Positions 9,052 to 17,873 of a DNA stretch of 64,000 nucleotides are shown here, piece by piece; within the stretch, counting starts at the first letter, position 1, and each line of letters opens with the position of its first letter. Made by a program: the position numbers and the translations under genes. Below the pieces are notes generated by a model. That model saw only the letters and a list, made by a program, of their open reading frames with translations. It had not been told where the DNA came from and ran no database searches. Location: positions 1-64,000 of the forward strand of contig NZ_JBBIUQ010000016.1 in NCBI RefSeq assembly GCF_037440165.1, in the 5' to 3' direction. The stretch comes from Ignavibacterium sp037440165 (GTDB taxonomy: Bacteria; Bacteroidota; Ignavibacteria; Ignavibacteriales; Ignavibacteriaceae).

Positions 9052-10827
9052 TTACTGAACACTTTGCATCAGTTTTAAAAATTCTTCCGCATTAACAAAT
9101 CCGGTTATTCGTTTAGCCTCTTCACCTGTTGAGTTAAGAATAAGCACTGTTGGCACACCGACAATCTTATATTTCTCTCTCAGTGCAGAAACCTCAGGAG
9201 CTAATGATTTAGTCATATCTGCTTTAAGCGTAATAAAATTTTTTGATTCATCAATCACCTTTGGATCAGAAAATGTCAAAGCATCTAGTTCTTTACAGGG
9301 AATACACCAATCTGCATAGAAATCAATAATAGCACCTTTCTTTCCTTCAAAACTTACTAAAGCTGAATCCGAATATGGCTGCCAGTCAATTGATTGTTTA
9401 TCTGACGGAATTAAAGACCAGACAGAAATTGCAATTACAATTAAAGAGAAAACAACTTTGAAAATTGTAAATCCTTTTACTCCCTTTGCTGCTTTATCGA
9501 ATAGAAGTATATATAATGCTGCAATAATTCCGAAAACAGGAAGAACATAACCCGAGATTTCTTTTGGAAGAAGTGGTAGTAAAAAGTAGAGTGCCATAGC
9601 AAGCAGAATAAATCCGAAAATATGTTTTACAGCATCCATCCATAAACCAGCACGAGGCAGATTTTTGATTTTACCTGAAAAGATCGCCAGGAATAAATAA
9701 GGCAATCCTAAACCGAGAGCGAGAACAAAAAACATCAGAAACCCAAACAGTGGATCACCTTTGGCTGCAACATAAGTAACCAAACCAAGAACAAAAGGAC
9801 CAATACAAGGAGCAGCAACAATACCCATTGTTAATCCCATAAAGAAAGCTCCGTAATAACCACTTTTTGCACCTCCGGCTTTTGCAACCCAGCTATCAGG
9901 TAATTTGAATTCATAAACTCCGAACATACTTAGTGAAAGCACTACAAAAATTGCAGCTATTATCAGAATAACAATTGGATTTTGCAGTAGTGCACCAAAT
10001 ACTGCTCCGGTAAGAGATGTAACAACTCCGACAACAGAATAAGTTACTGCCATTCCAAGCATAAAAAGTAAACCCATCAGAGTCAACCGACTTGTTCTTC
10101 CTTCACTTTGTCCGCCAAAGTAACCGATTGTAATCGGTATGAGTGGATAAACGCAAGGAGTAAGATTTAAAGCAAGTCCGCCAAGAAACACGAATAATAG
10201 CCCCACTAATAATCCGCTTTTCTCTAATGTTGAAGAGATGGGATCATCGTTTTCATCGGAAGAGACTGCTTGCGGAGTTTCAGTTAAATTAATTTTTTCA
10301 AAAATTTCTTGATTGATTTGATTAACCGGAACTGATTTATCTGCAATTTCAATTTCGATAGTATCCGAGACAGAAGTTGGGGCCAGGCAGCTTTGATTGT
10401 TGCATGCCTGATAATCAAGATTAAAAACTAATCGATATTTACCAGGTTGAACTTTGTCAGTAACCTTAACAAAAGCTCCGATAAAAAATTCGCCTTCCCA
10501 AACAGCTAATGGAGTTTCAGAAAAACTGAATTTATATTCTTTTGCTTCGGGATAAACGGTATTAACGATACTAAATCCATTAATTTCAGATAGTATTAAT
10601 TCTGTTGGGACAAGAAAATCCTCTTTAGGTTTATTTGAATTTATGTGCCAGGTATCCTGAACATTTATCTTGACAGCTAACTTGAATTCACTTCCAGTGT
10701 ATACCTTATCGAATGATGAAAAAGATTTGATTTTTACTATTTCAGTAGGCTGACCAAATTGTGAATAAGCACTTATAGAATAAAATAAAATTATCGATGC
10801 GATTTTTAATAAACTTCTTCTTTTCAT
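9052..10827 (-). CDS. dsbD: Protein-disulfide reductase DsbD
   Basis: This 591-residue protein carries electrons from cytoplasmic thioredoxin across the inner membrane to periplasmic thiol proteins. All three DsbD modules are present. A signal peptide and N-terminal alpha domain carry the cysteine pair CNNQSC (about residue 141). An eight-helix CcdA-like core carries the cysteines in NLTPCVYPLIP and AAPCIGPFVLG. A C-terminal thioredoxin-like domain has the motif DWCIPCKEL (near residue 510). A TGAGGT ribosome site precedes the start. It lies between nadE and korA on the same strand with ~80 bases on the korA side, so a shared transcript is possible but not shown. Confidence 0.93.
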   Translation of the reverse strand: MKRRSLLKIASIILFYSISAYSQFGQPTEIVKIKSFSSFDKVYTGSEFKLAVKINVQDTWHINSNKPKEDFLVPTELILSEINGFSIVNTVYPEAKEYKFSFSETPLAVWEGEFFIGAFVKVTDKVQPGKYRLVFNLDYQACNNQSCLAPTSVSDTIEIEIADKSVPVNQINQEIFEKINLTETPQAVSSDENDDPISSTLEKSGLLVGLLFVFLGGLALNLTPCVYPLIPITIGYFGGQSEGRTSRLTLMGLLFMLGMAVTYSVVGVVTSLTGAVFGALLQNPIVILIIAAIFVVLSLSMFGVYEFKLPDSWVAKAGGAKSGYYGAFFMGLTMGIVAAPCIGPFVLGLVTYVAAKGDPLFGFLMFFVLALGLGLPYLFLAIFSGKIKNLPRAGLWMDAVKHIFGFILLAMALYFLLPLLPKEISGYVLPVFGIIAALYILLFDKAAKGVKGFTIFKVVFSLIVIAISVWSLIPSDKQSIDWQPYSDSALVSFEGKKGAIIDFYADWCIPCKELDALTFSDPKVIDESKNFITLKADMTKSLAPEVSALREKYKIVGVPTVLILNSTGEEAKRITGFVNAEEFLKLMQSVQ

Positions 10828-10876
10828 CTTACCTCAATATTTATTTTGTAATAAAAAGATTTCTTTTTTCGGTTGT

Positions 10877-12511
10877 TTATTTCCTCCAGCCCTGCACAAT
10901 AGGATATCTTCTTCCATAACCAAATGCTTTTGAAGAAACCCGAAGTGCTGGTGCAGCTTGTTTCCTTTTATATTCATTCATATCAACCATTCGCAAAACT
11001 ATTTTGACAACCTGTTCATCACCAATAATTTCCTTTATCTCATTATACTCTTTATTTTCTTCAAGATACATTCTCAAAATTCTATCAAGCAAATCATAAG
11101 GCGGTAATGTGTCCTGATCAGTTTGATTTGGTCTTAATTCAGCTGAAGGCGCTTTCTTAATTATTTCTTTTGGAATGATTTCTCTTTCACGATTAATATA
11201 ATTGGCAATTTTATTAACGTCAGTTTTATAAACATCAGCAATTACTGCAAGACCGCCAGCCATATCGCCATAAAGAGTTGCGTAACCAACAGCCATTTCT
11301 GATTTGTTTCCTGTAGTTAGCAAAAGATGTCCTTCGTTATTTGAATACGCCATCAAATACAAACCGCGAATTCTTGCCTGAATATTTTCTTCAGTCAATC
11401 CTTTAATATTTTTTAATGTAGGATTTAACTGCAAAATAGTTTCATCAACTACTGGTTGGATGCTGATATTATCTGAAGAGATTCTCAAATTCCTAATGAG
11501 TTTCTCTGAATGAGTAACACTTCCTTCGCTCGAATATTTGGAAGGCATGAGTAACACATGCACATTCTCAGCTCCAAGCGCCTCAACAGCAATACAAGTA
11601 ACTAAAGCTGAATCAATTCCACCGCTTAAACCAACTAAAACTTTTTTGAAGTTAAGTTTCTCACAATATTCTTTCAATCCATAAACAAGTGCTTTGTAAA
11701 CTTCTTCTTCAAAAGTTGATTCACAATTTATTATTTCTTCATAGTTCTGATTTGTATCAAAAAGAATAAAATCTTCATCAAAAGTTTTTCCTACTTTTAC
11801 CAATCTTCCATTTTTATCGAAACACATACTAGCACCATCAAAAATCAAATCAGTCTGTGCGCCGACACAACAGGTATAAGCAAGCGGCAGATTATCGGTT
11901 CTGCATAAAGTAGAGAGCATATCTTTTCTTGCCTGTCGCTTTCCATATGAGTAAGGACTTGCAGATATGTTTATCAACAGAGAAGTTTTTTGTTTAATCA
12001 ACTCCTGAATGGGATCTCTTGTGTATCTTCTCCGATACCAGTAATCTGCATCATTCCATATATCTTCACAAATTGAAATTCCAAGTTTTTCTCCTTTGAA
12101 CTCGTGGACTAACACTTCTTTAGAAGGATCGAAATAACGCATCTCATCAAATACATCGTAATTCGGAATTAGTGTTTTGTGCTGAGTGAATTGAATTTTT
12201 CCATCATAGCAAAGTAAAGCTGAGTTGTGAACATCTGTTCCAATTCTGTCATCATCTTCTGTAATTGATCCGAAAATCAATCCAACCGAATTTGTTTGAG
12301 CTGCAATTTCTTTGGCAGATTTATCTACAGATAATCTGAATTCTTTTTTTTCAACCAGATCTAACGGTGGATAACCGACAAGTGATAATTCAGGAAAGAT
12401 AACCAGATCTGCACCGGATTTAATTCCCTCTTTATATCCTTTTAAGATTTTATTTTTATTGTATTCAATGTCACCGATAATGGGATCAATCTGACATAAT
12501 GCAAGTTTCAT
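10877..12511 (-). CDS. nadE: Glutamine-dependent NAD+ synthetase
   Basis: This 544-residue two-domain enzyme catalyses the last step of NAD synthesis, amidating deamido-NAD with ammonia taken from glutamine. The N-terminal nitrilase-type glutaminase domain shows the E-K-C triad in FPELSLVGYPP, HKTLIPNYDVF and SICEDIWND. The C-terminal synthetase domain has the PP-loop GLSGGIDSALV and LLTTGNKSEMAVGYATLYGD. Length and order match the fused type found in many bacteria. Its start faces the PspC gene divergently across ~230 bases that should hold promoters for both, but I cannot assign boxes with confidence. Confidence 0.95.
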   Translation of the reverse strand: MKLALCQIDPIIGDIEYNKNKILKGYKEGIKSGADLVIFPELSLVGYPPLDLVEKKEFRLSVDKSAKEIAAQTNSVGLIFGSITEDDDRIGTDVHNSALLCYDGKIQFTQHKTLIPNYDVFDEMRYFDPSKEVLVHEFKGEKLGISICEDIWNDADYWYRRRYTRDPIQELIKQKTSLLINISASPYSYGKRQARKDMLSTLCRTDNLPLAYTCCVGAQTDLIFDGASMCFDKNGRLVKVGKTFDEDFILFDTNQNYEEIINCESTFEEEVYKALVYGLKEYCEKLNFKKVLVGLSGGIDSALVTCIAVEALGAENVHVLLMPSKYSSEGSVTHSEKLIRNLRISSDNISIQPVVDETILQLNPTLKNIKGLTEENIQARIRGLYLMAYSNNEGHLLLTTGNKSEMAVGYATLYGDMAGGLAVIADVYKTDVNKIANYINREREIIPKEIIKKAPSAELRPNQTDQDTLPPYDLLDRILRMYLEENKEYNEIKEIIGDEQVVKIVLRMVDMNEYKRKQAAPALRVSSKAFGYGRRYPIVQGWRK

Positions 12512-12739
12512 AAAAATTTTTAAGAATTATTAAAATATCGCAACTAAAATATGTTATCTGACAGATTTTACAATGAATGTTTGTCACGAATTACTGCTGT
12601 TTACCGATTCCATTCGCCCGAACATATATTGGTTTTACCAAATCTAATATGATTGAGCCATTCATACTTTATAAAATGCCTTCTATAGAAATAGTTGTTA
12701 AGTTTACATCAGAAAAATTAAATAGAAAGGAGCGAAAAA

Positions 12740-13204
12740 GTGGAAAAGAGAGTATATCGTTCGTACTCAGACAAAATGCTCGGAGGAGTTTGCGGCGGTC
12801 TTGGTGAGTATTTTGATATTGATCCCGTCATCATCAGAGTATTGTTTGTGGTTGCAGTGCTTTTTGGCGGTGGAGGAGTTCTGGCTTACATAATTCTTTG
12901 GATCGTAATTCCACAAAAGCCATTTACTATTCCAAAAGCAAATCAGGAATCATCTTCTGAAACAAATACGAGCGAAGAGAAACAAAGTAATGATAATTCT
13001 TTCAGGCAATATGCTGTTGAAAAAAGAAGGATGAATAAAAATTCCTTAGCAGGAATTATTCTGATATTTTTAGGTGCACTATTTTTGCTCGATAATTTTG
13101 TTCCAAGATTCAGCTTTCATGATTTATGGCCTTTAATTTTAATTGGAATTGGCTTTGCTCTTATTCTTAACGCAAGAAATAATCAATATGAGGTGAAACA
13201 ATGA
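12740..13204 (+). CDS. PspC-domain membrane protein
   Basis: This 154-residue protein starts with a PspC domain (YRSYSDKMLGGVCGGLGEYF, then a hydrophobic helix with GGGGVLAYIILWIVIPQ). After a polar linker it has a second hydrophobic segment typical of LiaF/DUF5668 proteins (about 98-148). PspC domains belong to envelope-stress and phage-shock responses at the inner membrane. I use the GTG at 12740 with an AGAAAGGAG ribosome site seven to nine bases upstream. The next gene overlaps its stop by four bases (ATGA), so both act as one unit. Confidence 0.82.
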   Translation: MEKRVYRSYSDKMLGGVCGGLGEYFDIDPVIIRVLFVVAVLFGGGGVLAYIILWIVIPQKPFTIPKANQESSSETNTSEEKQSNDNSFRQYAVEKRRMNKNSLAGIILIFLGALFLLDNFVPRFSFHDLWPLILIGIGFALILNARNNQYEVKQ

Positions 13205-14121
13205 AGACTTCAAACTTTTTCTGGGGAATGTTTTTTATATCCCTTGGCGCACTTGTTTTGATCGGCAATCTTACCGATATAAGTTTTCAGTGGTCAACTG
13301 CCTGGAAGTTTTGGCCAACCGTGCTGATATTAATCGGACTTTCTATAATGGTAAAAAATCAAATTGGAAAAGCGGCAATTGCTGCTTTGGCAGGAATTAT
13401 TCTTGCACTCTCAATTTATTCATCAATCAGTGCAACTACCAATTTAATCACTGATAATTTTGAAATTGTAATTGATGATGATTCCTCTGCAGCATTTGAT
13501 ACCACTAAATATTCAATGGACTACAATGATTCGATTAAAACTGCAGCATTAAATTTTAGTGGCGGAGCTGGTTCATTCAAACTTTTTTCTGCAACTGATA
13601 AGCTTATTGATGTGAACGCAGAAGGATTGAAAGATATGTATTCTTTACGAAGGAATGACTCAGGTTCTTATTCAGAAATTTTTCTGGATATGAAAGGAGA
13701 AAATATCAAGTTAGGCAAACAGAGTTATAAAAATTCTGTTGAGATTGCTCTTAATCCAAACCCTGAGTGGGATTTGAATTTCGATGTTGGTGCAGCTTCT
13801 TTAGATCTTGATTTAACACAATTTAAAGTAAGAAATACAGATATCGAAATGGGTGCTGCAGCGTTGCGAATCAAATACGGAAATCTGATTAACATTTCTG
13901 ATCTTAAAATTAATGCCGGTGCTTCTGATATTGATATTCTGATTCCGAAAGATGTTGGCTGCGAAATAAAAACAGATGCTGCTCTTTCCAGTAAAAACTT
14001 TAAAGGTTTTGACAAAATAAAAACTGATTTATATCGAACTCAAAATTTTGATACTGCTGAAAAGAAACTTTATATAGATATTGATTGCGGAGTTTCTTCG
14101 ATCGATGTGGATAATTATTGA
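13201..14121 (+). CDS. LiaF-like membrane protein with C-terminal toastrack-type domain
   Basis: In this 306-residue protein, residues 1 to about 80 hold three or four short hydrophobic segments of the LiaF/DUF5668 type (FWGMFFISLGALVLIGNL, FWPTVLILIGLSIMV). The rest is a soluble beta-rich region with repeating 'GAASLDLDLTQ', 'GAAALRIKYG', 'GASDIDILIP' and 'GVSSIDVDNY' strands, as in toastrack domains of LiaF-like proteins. Coupled to the PspC gene by an ATGA overlap, it is likely a partner in envelope-stress sensing. The specific signal is unknown. It converges on the restriction island across a terminator. Confidence 0.7.
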   Translation: MKTSNFFWGMFFISLGALVLIGNLTDISFQWSTAWKFWPTVLILIGLSIMVKNQIGKAAIAALAGIILALSIYSSISATTNLITDNFEIVIDDDSSAAFDTTKYSMDYNDSIKTAALNFSGGAGSFKLFSATDKLIDVNAEGLKDMYSLRRNDSGSYSEIFLDMKGENIKLGKQSYKNSVEIALNPNPEWDLNFDVGAASLDLDLTQFKVRNTDIEMGAAALRIKYGNLINISDLKINAGASDIDILIPKDVGCEIKTDAALSSKNFKGFDKIKTDLYRTQNFDTAEKKLYIDIDCGVSSIDVDNY

Positions 14122-14131
14122 TTGTCGGTTA

Positions 14132-14166
14132 TAAAAAAACTGTCACACTTTTAGGGTGTGACAGTT
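14132..14166 (-). terminator. Intrinsic terminator of the restriction island
   Basis: A perfect 11-bp stem (AACTGTCACAC / GTGTGACAGTT) with a 7-base loop is followed on the minus strand by a run of seven T. It sits ~45 bases past the hsdM stop, so it ends the minus-strand hsd transcript. On the plus strand no T-run follows, so it serves the pspC-side operon less well, if at all. Confidence 0.85.
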
Positions 14167-14210
14167 AAGCTATATTATACCCGAATATTTTTTATAGAAT
14201 AAAATCTCAG

Positions 14211-15680
14211 CTAATTCTCTTTTCCATTCAAAGAGTCCACTATTTCCTTAAAGCTTGCTAAACCTGCTTCAATGTTTTCAATTATTTCAATCGCAAGAAC
14301 ATCCGGATCCGGAAGGTTTTCCAAGTCACCAAGACTTTCATCCTTCAGCCAGAAGATATCGAGATTGGTTTTATCTCTTGCAATTATTTCCTCATAAGTG
14401 AATTTCTTAAATCGTTCAGTTTCTTTTCTCTGGAATCTGTTTTTAGGATTGTAGCACTCAATAAAATCTTTCAAGTCATCATACTTCATCTGCTGAGTTT
14501 TTAATGTGAAGTGCTTATTTGTACGCAAATCATAAATCCATACCTCCTTTGTCCAGGGAGATTTTGCCGCTGGTTTGTTATCGAAGAAGATTACATTTGC
14601 TTTTACACCCTGTGCATAAAAAATTCCTGTTGGTAAACGAAGAATCGTATGAAGATCAGTTGATTCGAGCAAACGCTTTCTTACTATTTCGCCTGCACCA
14701 CCTTCAAATAGAACATTATCAGGAACAACAACAGCTGCTTTGCCATCTGCTTTTAACATTGAACGGACGTGTTGAACAAAATTCAATTGCTTATTTGAAG
14801 TTGTTGTCCAGAAATCCTGACGCTCATAAGTTAATGCTTCCTTGCTTTGAGTTCCGTCTTCGTTTGTTATAGTAAGACTGCTCTTTTTACCAAAAGGAGG
14901 ATTAGTAAGCACATAATCAAATTTTACAGATGGAGAAGCTAACAAACTATCAGCTCTTGTGATTGGAGGTTCACTGTTTAAGTCACCAATATTATGGAGA
15001 TACAAATTCATAAGACAAAGTCTGGCCGTATTTGGAACGATTTCCCACCCATAAAAAGTTTTATACTTAAGGAATTCCTTTTCTGATTTATCCAGTTTAT
15101 AATTCTTTTCATCTGAAATAAAATCATAAGCTGCAAGGAAAAATCCGCCAGTGCCGCAAGCAGGATCTGCAATCGTTTTCTTTGGCTCCGGTCTTATACA
15201 TTCAACCATTGCTTTTATTAAAGCACGCGGAGTAAAATACTGACCTGCACCTGATTTTGTATCTTCAGCATTTTTCTCAAGTAATCCTTCATAGATATCA
15301 CCTTTAACATCAGCACCAAGCACAACCCAGTTTTCATCATCTATCAATTGAATAAGTTTATAGAGTTTTGCAGGATCCTGAATTTTATTCTGAGCTTTAA
15401 AGAATATTTCTCCTATCATTCCTTTTTCTTTACCAAGCTCATTAAGGATTTTTATATACTGTACTTCGAGCTCTGCACCGCTAATACCTTTTAAACTTTC
15501 CCAATTTAACTTCTTAGGAATTTTTATTTCTCTCTTGTAAGGCGGTTTGGAATACTCATCAGCCATTTTAAGAAAGAGCAAGTATGTAAGCTGTTCTACA
15601 TAATCACCATAGCTTACACCATCATCTCTTAATGTGTTGCAGTAATTCCAAACTTTTTGAACTATTGATGCTGTTGTCAT
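14211..15680 (-). CDS. hsdM: Type I restriction-modification methyltransferase subunit HsdM
   Basis: This 489-residue N6-adenine DNA methyltransferase has a helical N-terminal domain (TTASIVQKVWNYCN...YVEQLTYLLFLKM). It then shows the SAM-binding motif ADPACGTGGFFLAAYDF (motif I) and catalytic NPPFGKK (motif IV). With HsdS it methylates both strands of a bipartite site, and HsdR adds cleavage. It is the last gene of the island, unusually separated from hsdS by the mntA-hepT module. The first 18 bases of the gene region are duplicated at 16399-16416. It appears intact, so modification can persist whatever the state of hsdR. Confidence 0.93.
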   Translation of the reverse strand: MTTASIVQKVWNYCNTLRDDGVSYGDYVEQLTYLLFLKMADEYSKPPYKREIKIPKKLNWESLKGISGAELEVQYIKILNELGKEKGMIGEIFFKAQNKIQDPAKLYKLIQLIDDENWVVLGADVKGDIYEGLLEKNAEDTKSGAGQYFTPRALIKAMVECIRPEPKKTIADPACGTGGFFLAAYDFISDEKNYKLDKSEKEFLKYKTFYGWEIVPNTARLCLMNLYLHNIGDLNSEPPITRADSLLASPSVKFDYVLTNPPFGKKSSLTITNEDGTQSKEALTYERQDFWTTTSNKQLNFVQHVRSMLKADGKAAVVVPDNVLFEGGAGEIVRKRLLESTDLHTILRLPTGIFYAQGVKANVIFFDNKPAAKSPWTKEVWIYDLRTNKHFTLKTQQMKYDDLKDFIECYNPKNRFQRKETERFKKFTYEEIIARDKTNLDIFWLKDESLGDLENLPDPDVLAIEIIENIEAGLASFKEIVDSLNGKEN

Positions 15681-15681
15681 A
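15664..15681. repeat. 18-bp direct repeat, copy at the hsdM start
   Basis: The 18 bases ATTGATGCTGTTGTCATA cover the hsdM start codon and first codons (minus strand: MTTASI). An identical copy lies at 16399-16416. The two copies bracket mntA and hepT. Confidence 0.85.
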
Positions 15682-15689
15682 TTTGAATA

Positions 15690-16031
15690 TTAATTTCCGT
15701 CGAGATGTTTTTGAAGTGCAGTTTTCAATGAAGTAAGTTCATTCTGAACTATAAACCATATAATCGTAATATCAACTGAGAAATACTCATGCACTATTCT
15801 GTTTCTAATTCCCTTTATTTTCTGCCAGGGAATGTCTGAGAATTTAGCTTGAATTTCTTCAGGTATATTTTTAGATGCTTCTCCAATAATTTCGATATTC
15901 CTCACAATAGCATCAATAACCATAGGACTTTTAGAAAATTCTTCGAATGTTACATTTCTTGAATATTCTTCTATTTTATTTATGCTTTCAATAATATCCT
16001 CAAAAAGAATTTTCCAGTCTCTTTTAGACAT
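15690..16031 (-). CDS. hepT: HepT-family RNase toxin (DUF86)
   Basis: This 113-residue helical HEPN protein carries the toxin motif RX4HXY as RNRIVHEY at residues 76-83, including the tyrosine that MntA antitoxins AMPylate in characterised HepT/MntA pairs. The active form is an endoribonuclease. Its start lies inside mntA (8-base overlap), the usual antitoxin-first arrangement. It sits between hsdS and hsdM, 9 bases upstream of hsdM. The catalytic motif is intact, so the module may be functional. Confidence 0.88.
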   Translation of the reverse strand: MSKRDWKILFEDIIESINKIEEYSRNVTFEEFSKSPMVIDAIVRNIEIIGEASKNIPEEIQAKFSDIPWQKIKGIRNRIVHEYFSVDITIIWFIVQNELTSLKTALQKHLDGN

Positions 16032-16314
16032 ATATCAATTCCATTTTGATATATTCATACATTCGTGGTTTAAGCGCATTAGGTGTGACAAGATCAACCT
16101 TAACGCCAAGAATTTCCTCCAGTTCATCGGCGAGCATAACGAAGTCCAATCCGATAGGTTTTTCAAATTCCACTAAAATATCTATATCACTTTTAGCGGT
16201 TGCGTCCCCTCGCACAATTGAACCGAATAATCCAATATTTTTAATAGAGTATTTTGCCATCAACTCAGGTTTATGATATTCAAGCAGCTTTTTTATTTCA
16301 TTTAAGTTTTTCAT
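16024..16314 (-). CDS. mntA: MntA-family minimal nucleotidyltransferase antitoxin
   Basis: This 96-residue minimal nucleotidyltransferase has the motif GSX10DXD (G31-S32 to D43-I-D45; local sequence GSIVRGDATAKSDIDILVEF). Family members neutralise HepT by adding AMP groups to its conserved tyrosine. It overlaps hepT by 8 bases and is the first gene of the toxin-antitoxin pair. The 3' part (FVMLADELEEILGVKVDLV) is the usual second half of these proteins. The module sits inside the hsd gene order and is flanked by direct repeats, suggesting it was inserted there. Confidence 0.88.
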   Translation of the reverse strand: MKNLNEIKKLLEYHKPELMAKYSIKNIGLFGSIVRGDATAKSDIDILVEFEKPIGLDFVMLADELEEILGVKVDLVTPNALKPRMYEYIKMELIYV

Positions 16315-16398
16315 ATCGATTTCAATTCTTTCGGTTTAAAATAGTTTTATTAAGCTAACAATACAATATAGATGCATTAGTTTAAAACTCTATTAGGG

Positions 16399-16416
16399 AT
16401 TGATGCTGTTGTCATA
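16399..16416. repeat. 18-bp direct repeat, distal copy
   Basis: This is identical to the hsdM start region at 15664-15681 but followed by unrelated sequence. On the minus strand it would read MTTASI and then depart from hsdM. It is a leftover of the hsdM start upstream of mntA. Confidence 0.85.
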
Positions 16417-16443
16417 GTAATTAATCAAATGCCTATATCAATT

Positions 16444-16570
16444 GGGCTGAAGCCCGGATGGTTTGGGACTTATCTTCTTTCCCCGAGTTGAAACTCGGGG
16501 TTATACATCTAGCTAATTTTTCTTTCAATTGAGTTGTGATTTTCTAAAATCCCCGAACTAAAGTTCAGGG
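16444..16570. repeat. Cluster of short palindromic repeats
   Basis: Three short inverted repeats lie between hsdS and the 18-bp repeat: GGGCTGAAGCCCG at 16444, CCCCGAGTTGAAACTCGGGG at 16481-16500, and CCCCGAACTAAAGTTCAGGG at 16551-16570. All have the form of two arms around a short A-rich centre, like the palindromes at 49230-49315. They look like REP-type interspersed elements. They lack T-runs, so they are not convincing terminators. Confidence 0.7.
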
Positions 16571-16574
16571 CTAG

Positions 16575-17873
16575 TCATAGCAACTTTCCTTCAAACGCTT
16601 GTTTTAGTATTGATTGTCTTAAAGTTTCTGATTTTGTTAAACTTTCATCTATCGCTTTTTCAAGATTATCTGCTTCTGAAAAACGCTTTTCTATTTCTTC
16701 TATGATTTTGGTTTGTTCTTCTAGAGGAGGTAAGGGAAAATCTAATGGTTCAACATTTTTATTATTAATTTGTGGCACGTTTGAACCATCATAGATGGTT
16801 GAGAGATCCAACATTATTACCCAATAATGAAGATACTGATAATCAACTATCTTGCTAGGGATTAGTCCCATTAGATTTAAATCAAAGGATGAATCTTTGG
16901 CGAGTAGTCTTTTTTTATTAGTTAAAATTGCACCGCCCCTTTTGGGAAATATCGTTGTATTTCTAGGGTAAATTTTAATTTTTAATTTTTCTAATTCTTC
17001 AGATGTCAAATACAAATTTGACTTAGACATTATCTTTTCATTACCTGTGGTATTCATATCACTAACTTTGTAGAATGGCAAACTACCTTTATTCGAAATA
17101 TTCCCTAAACCTTTAGGCGTATTTCCGCTTACTACTTTAACTACCTCTCCCAACCTCACCCATTTCCAACCATCTGGTAAGTAACCACTAAGTTCACTAA
17201 AGGCACTTAGATTCTTAGTGTTCTGAGTGTCCTTAGTGGTTGCAGTTAATTTGCCTGAAAACGCAGCACTTAAAACACTTTGCCGATACAACCGAATTTG
17301 TTCTTTTGCTTTTTTGAGTGAGGCAACTCCGGCATCCAGACTGCTGAAGAGTTCTTCTATCTTCTCAACAATTTTTTTCTGCTCGGAGAGTGGTGGGAGT
17401 GGGATATTTTGTTTGTACGCATCGTCTCTATTTAACCCGGGAATGGCTGTTGATTTATCTAATGCATTGAGTCTTAAATTTTTAATAACGAAGTAAAGGT
17501 AAGTCAGAAAATATTTTCCACTTGGTTTTATATAATATGTAGTATCTATTGGCCAACAATTTTGAGTTGATAAATGAACTTCACCTGCTGCGCCTTTTCT
17601 TCCGATAATTAAACAAGGACCTTCGACTAAAAATTCGTTATGATAACCAACAATACCATTGGAACCATAAACTGGAAATTTTCCTTTTTCATTTCTCTTG
17701 CTTTTTGTTAGGCCTTTCCCATATACAAATTCACAAACATCACCAAGTTTAACCCAAGACCAGTGAGGTGGAATAGAATGCTGATGACGCTGATCAGACT
17801 GATTACCTCTGTTTTTATCTTTTTCAATCTGTTTAATCTGTGTCATCTGTGTGCTATTGTTTTTATTTCTCAA
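16575..17873 (-). CDS. hsdS: Type I restriction-modification specificity subunit HsdS
   Basis: This 432-residue DNA-recognition subunit has two target-recognition domains. TRD1 starts at about residue 34 (IPPHWSWVKLGDVCEF) and TRD2 at about 235 (LPDGWKWVRLGEV). Each is followed by a conserved coiled-coil spacer (LPPLSEQKKIVEKIEELFSS; LPPLEEQTKIIEEIEKRFSE) ending in SGKLT and EGKLL. The frame opens at TTG 17873, overlapping the stop of an hsdR relic. An ATG at 17846 is an alternative start. The first ~33 residues and the linker before TRD2 are encoded by interspersed repeats rather than family sequence. Otherwise the protein looks complete. Confidence 0.9.
   Translation of the reverse strand: MRNKNNSTQMTQIKQIEKDKNRGNQSDQRHQHSIPPHWSWVKLGDVCEFVYGKGLTKSKRNEKGKFPVYGSNGIVGYHNEFLVEGPCLIIGRKGAAGEVHLSTQNCWPIDTTYYIKPSGKYFLTYLYFVIKNLRLNALDKSTAIPGLNRDDAYKQNIPLPPLSEQKKIVEKIEELFSSLDAGVASLKKAKEQIRLYRQSVLSAAFSGKLTATTKDTQNTKNLSAFSELSGYLPDGWKWVRLGEVVKVVSGNTPKGLGNISNKGSLPFYKVSDMNTTGNEKIMSKSNLYLTSEELEKLKIKIYPRNTTIFPKRGGAILTNKKRLLAKDSSFDLNLMGLIPSKIVDYQYLHYWVIMLDLSTIYDGSNVPQINNKNVEPLDFPLPPLEEQTKIIEEIEKRFSEADNLEKAIDESLTKSETLRQSILKQAFEGKLL
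17184..17241. repeat. Palindromic repeat coding part of the hsdS linker
   Basis: A 58-bp element has 10-bp inverted ends (AACCACTAAG ... CTTAGTGGTT) and internal repeats of the ACTTAG/CTTAGTG type. It lies in frame in hsdS between the first conserved spacer and TRD2 and encodes roughly TKDTQNTKNLSAFSELSG. Confidence 0.7.
17779..17857. repeat. Interspersed repeat forming the HsdS N-terminal extension
   Basis: This region has the low-complexity pattern of direct and inverted ATCTGT/ACAGAT and CTGAT/ATCAG words seen in small interspersed repeats. On the minus strand it is translated as the ~30 residues before the first TRD. No typical HsdS has such an extension. Confidence 0.5.

Noticed and set aside
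12577..12807. 76-codon frame overlapping the PspC start
   Set aside because: It is out of frame with the well-supported PspC gene, has no similarity to anything I know, and spans the divergent promoter region.
16481..16500. Perfect palindrome as a terminator of hsdS
   Set aside because: No T-run follows on the minus strand and the same palindrome type recurs elsewhere. It fits an interspersed repeat better.
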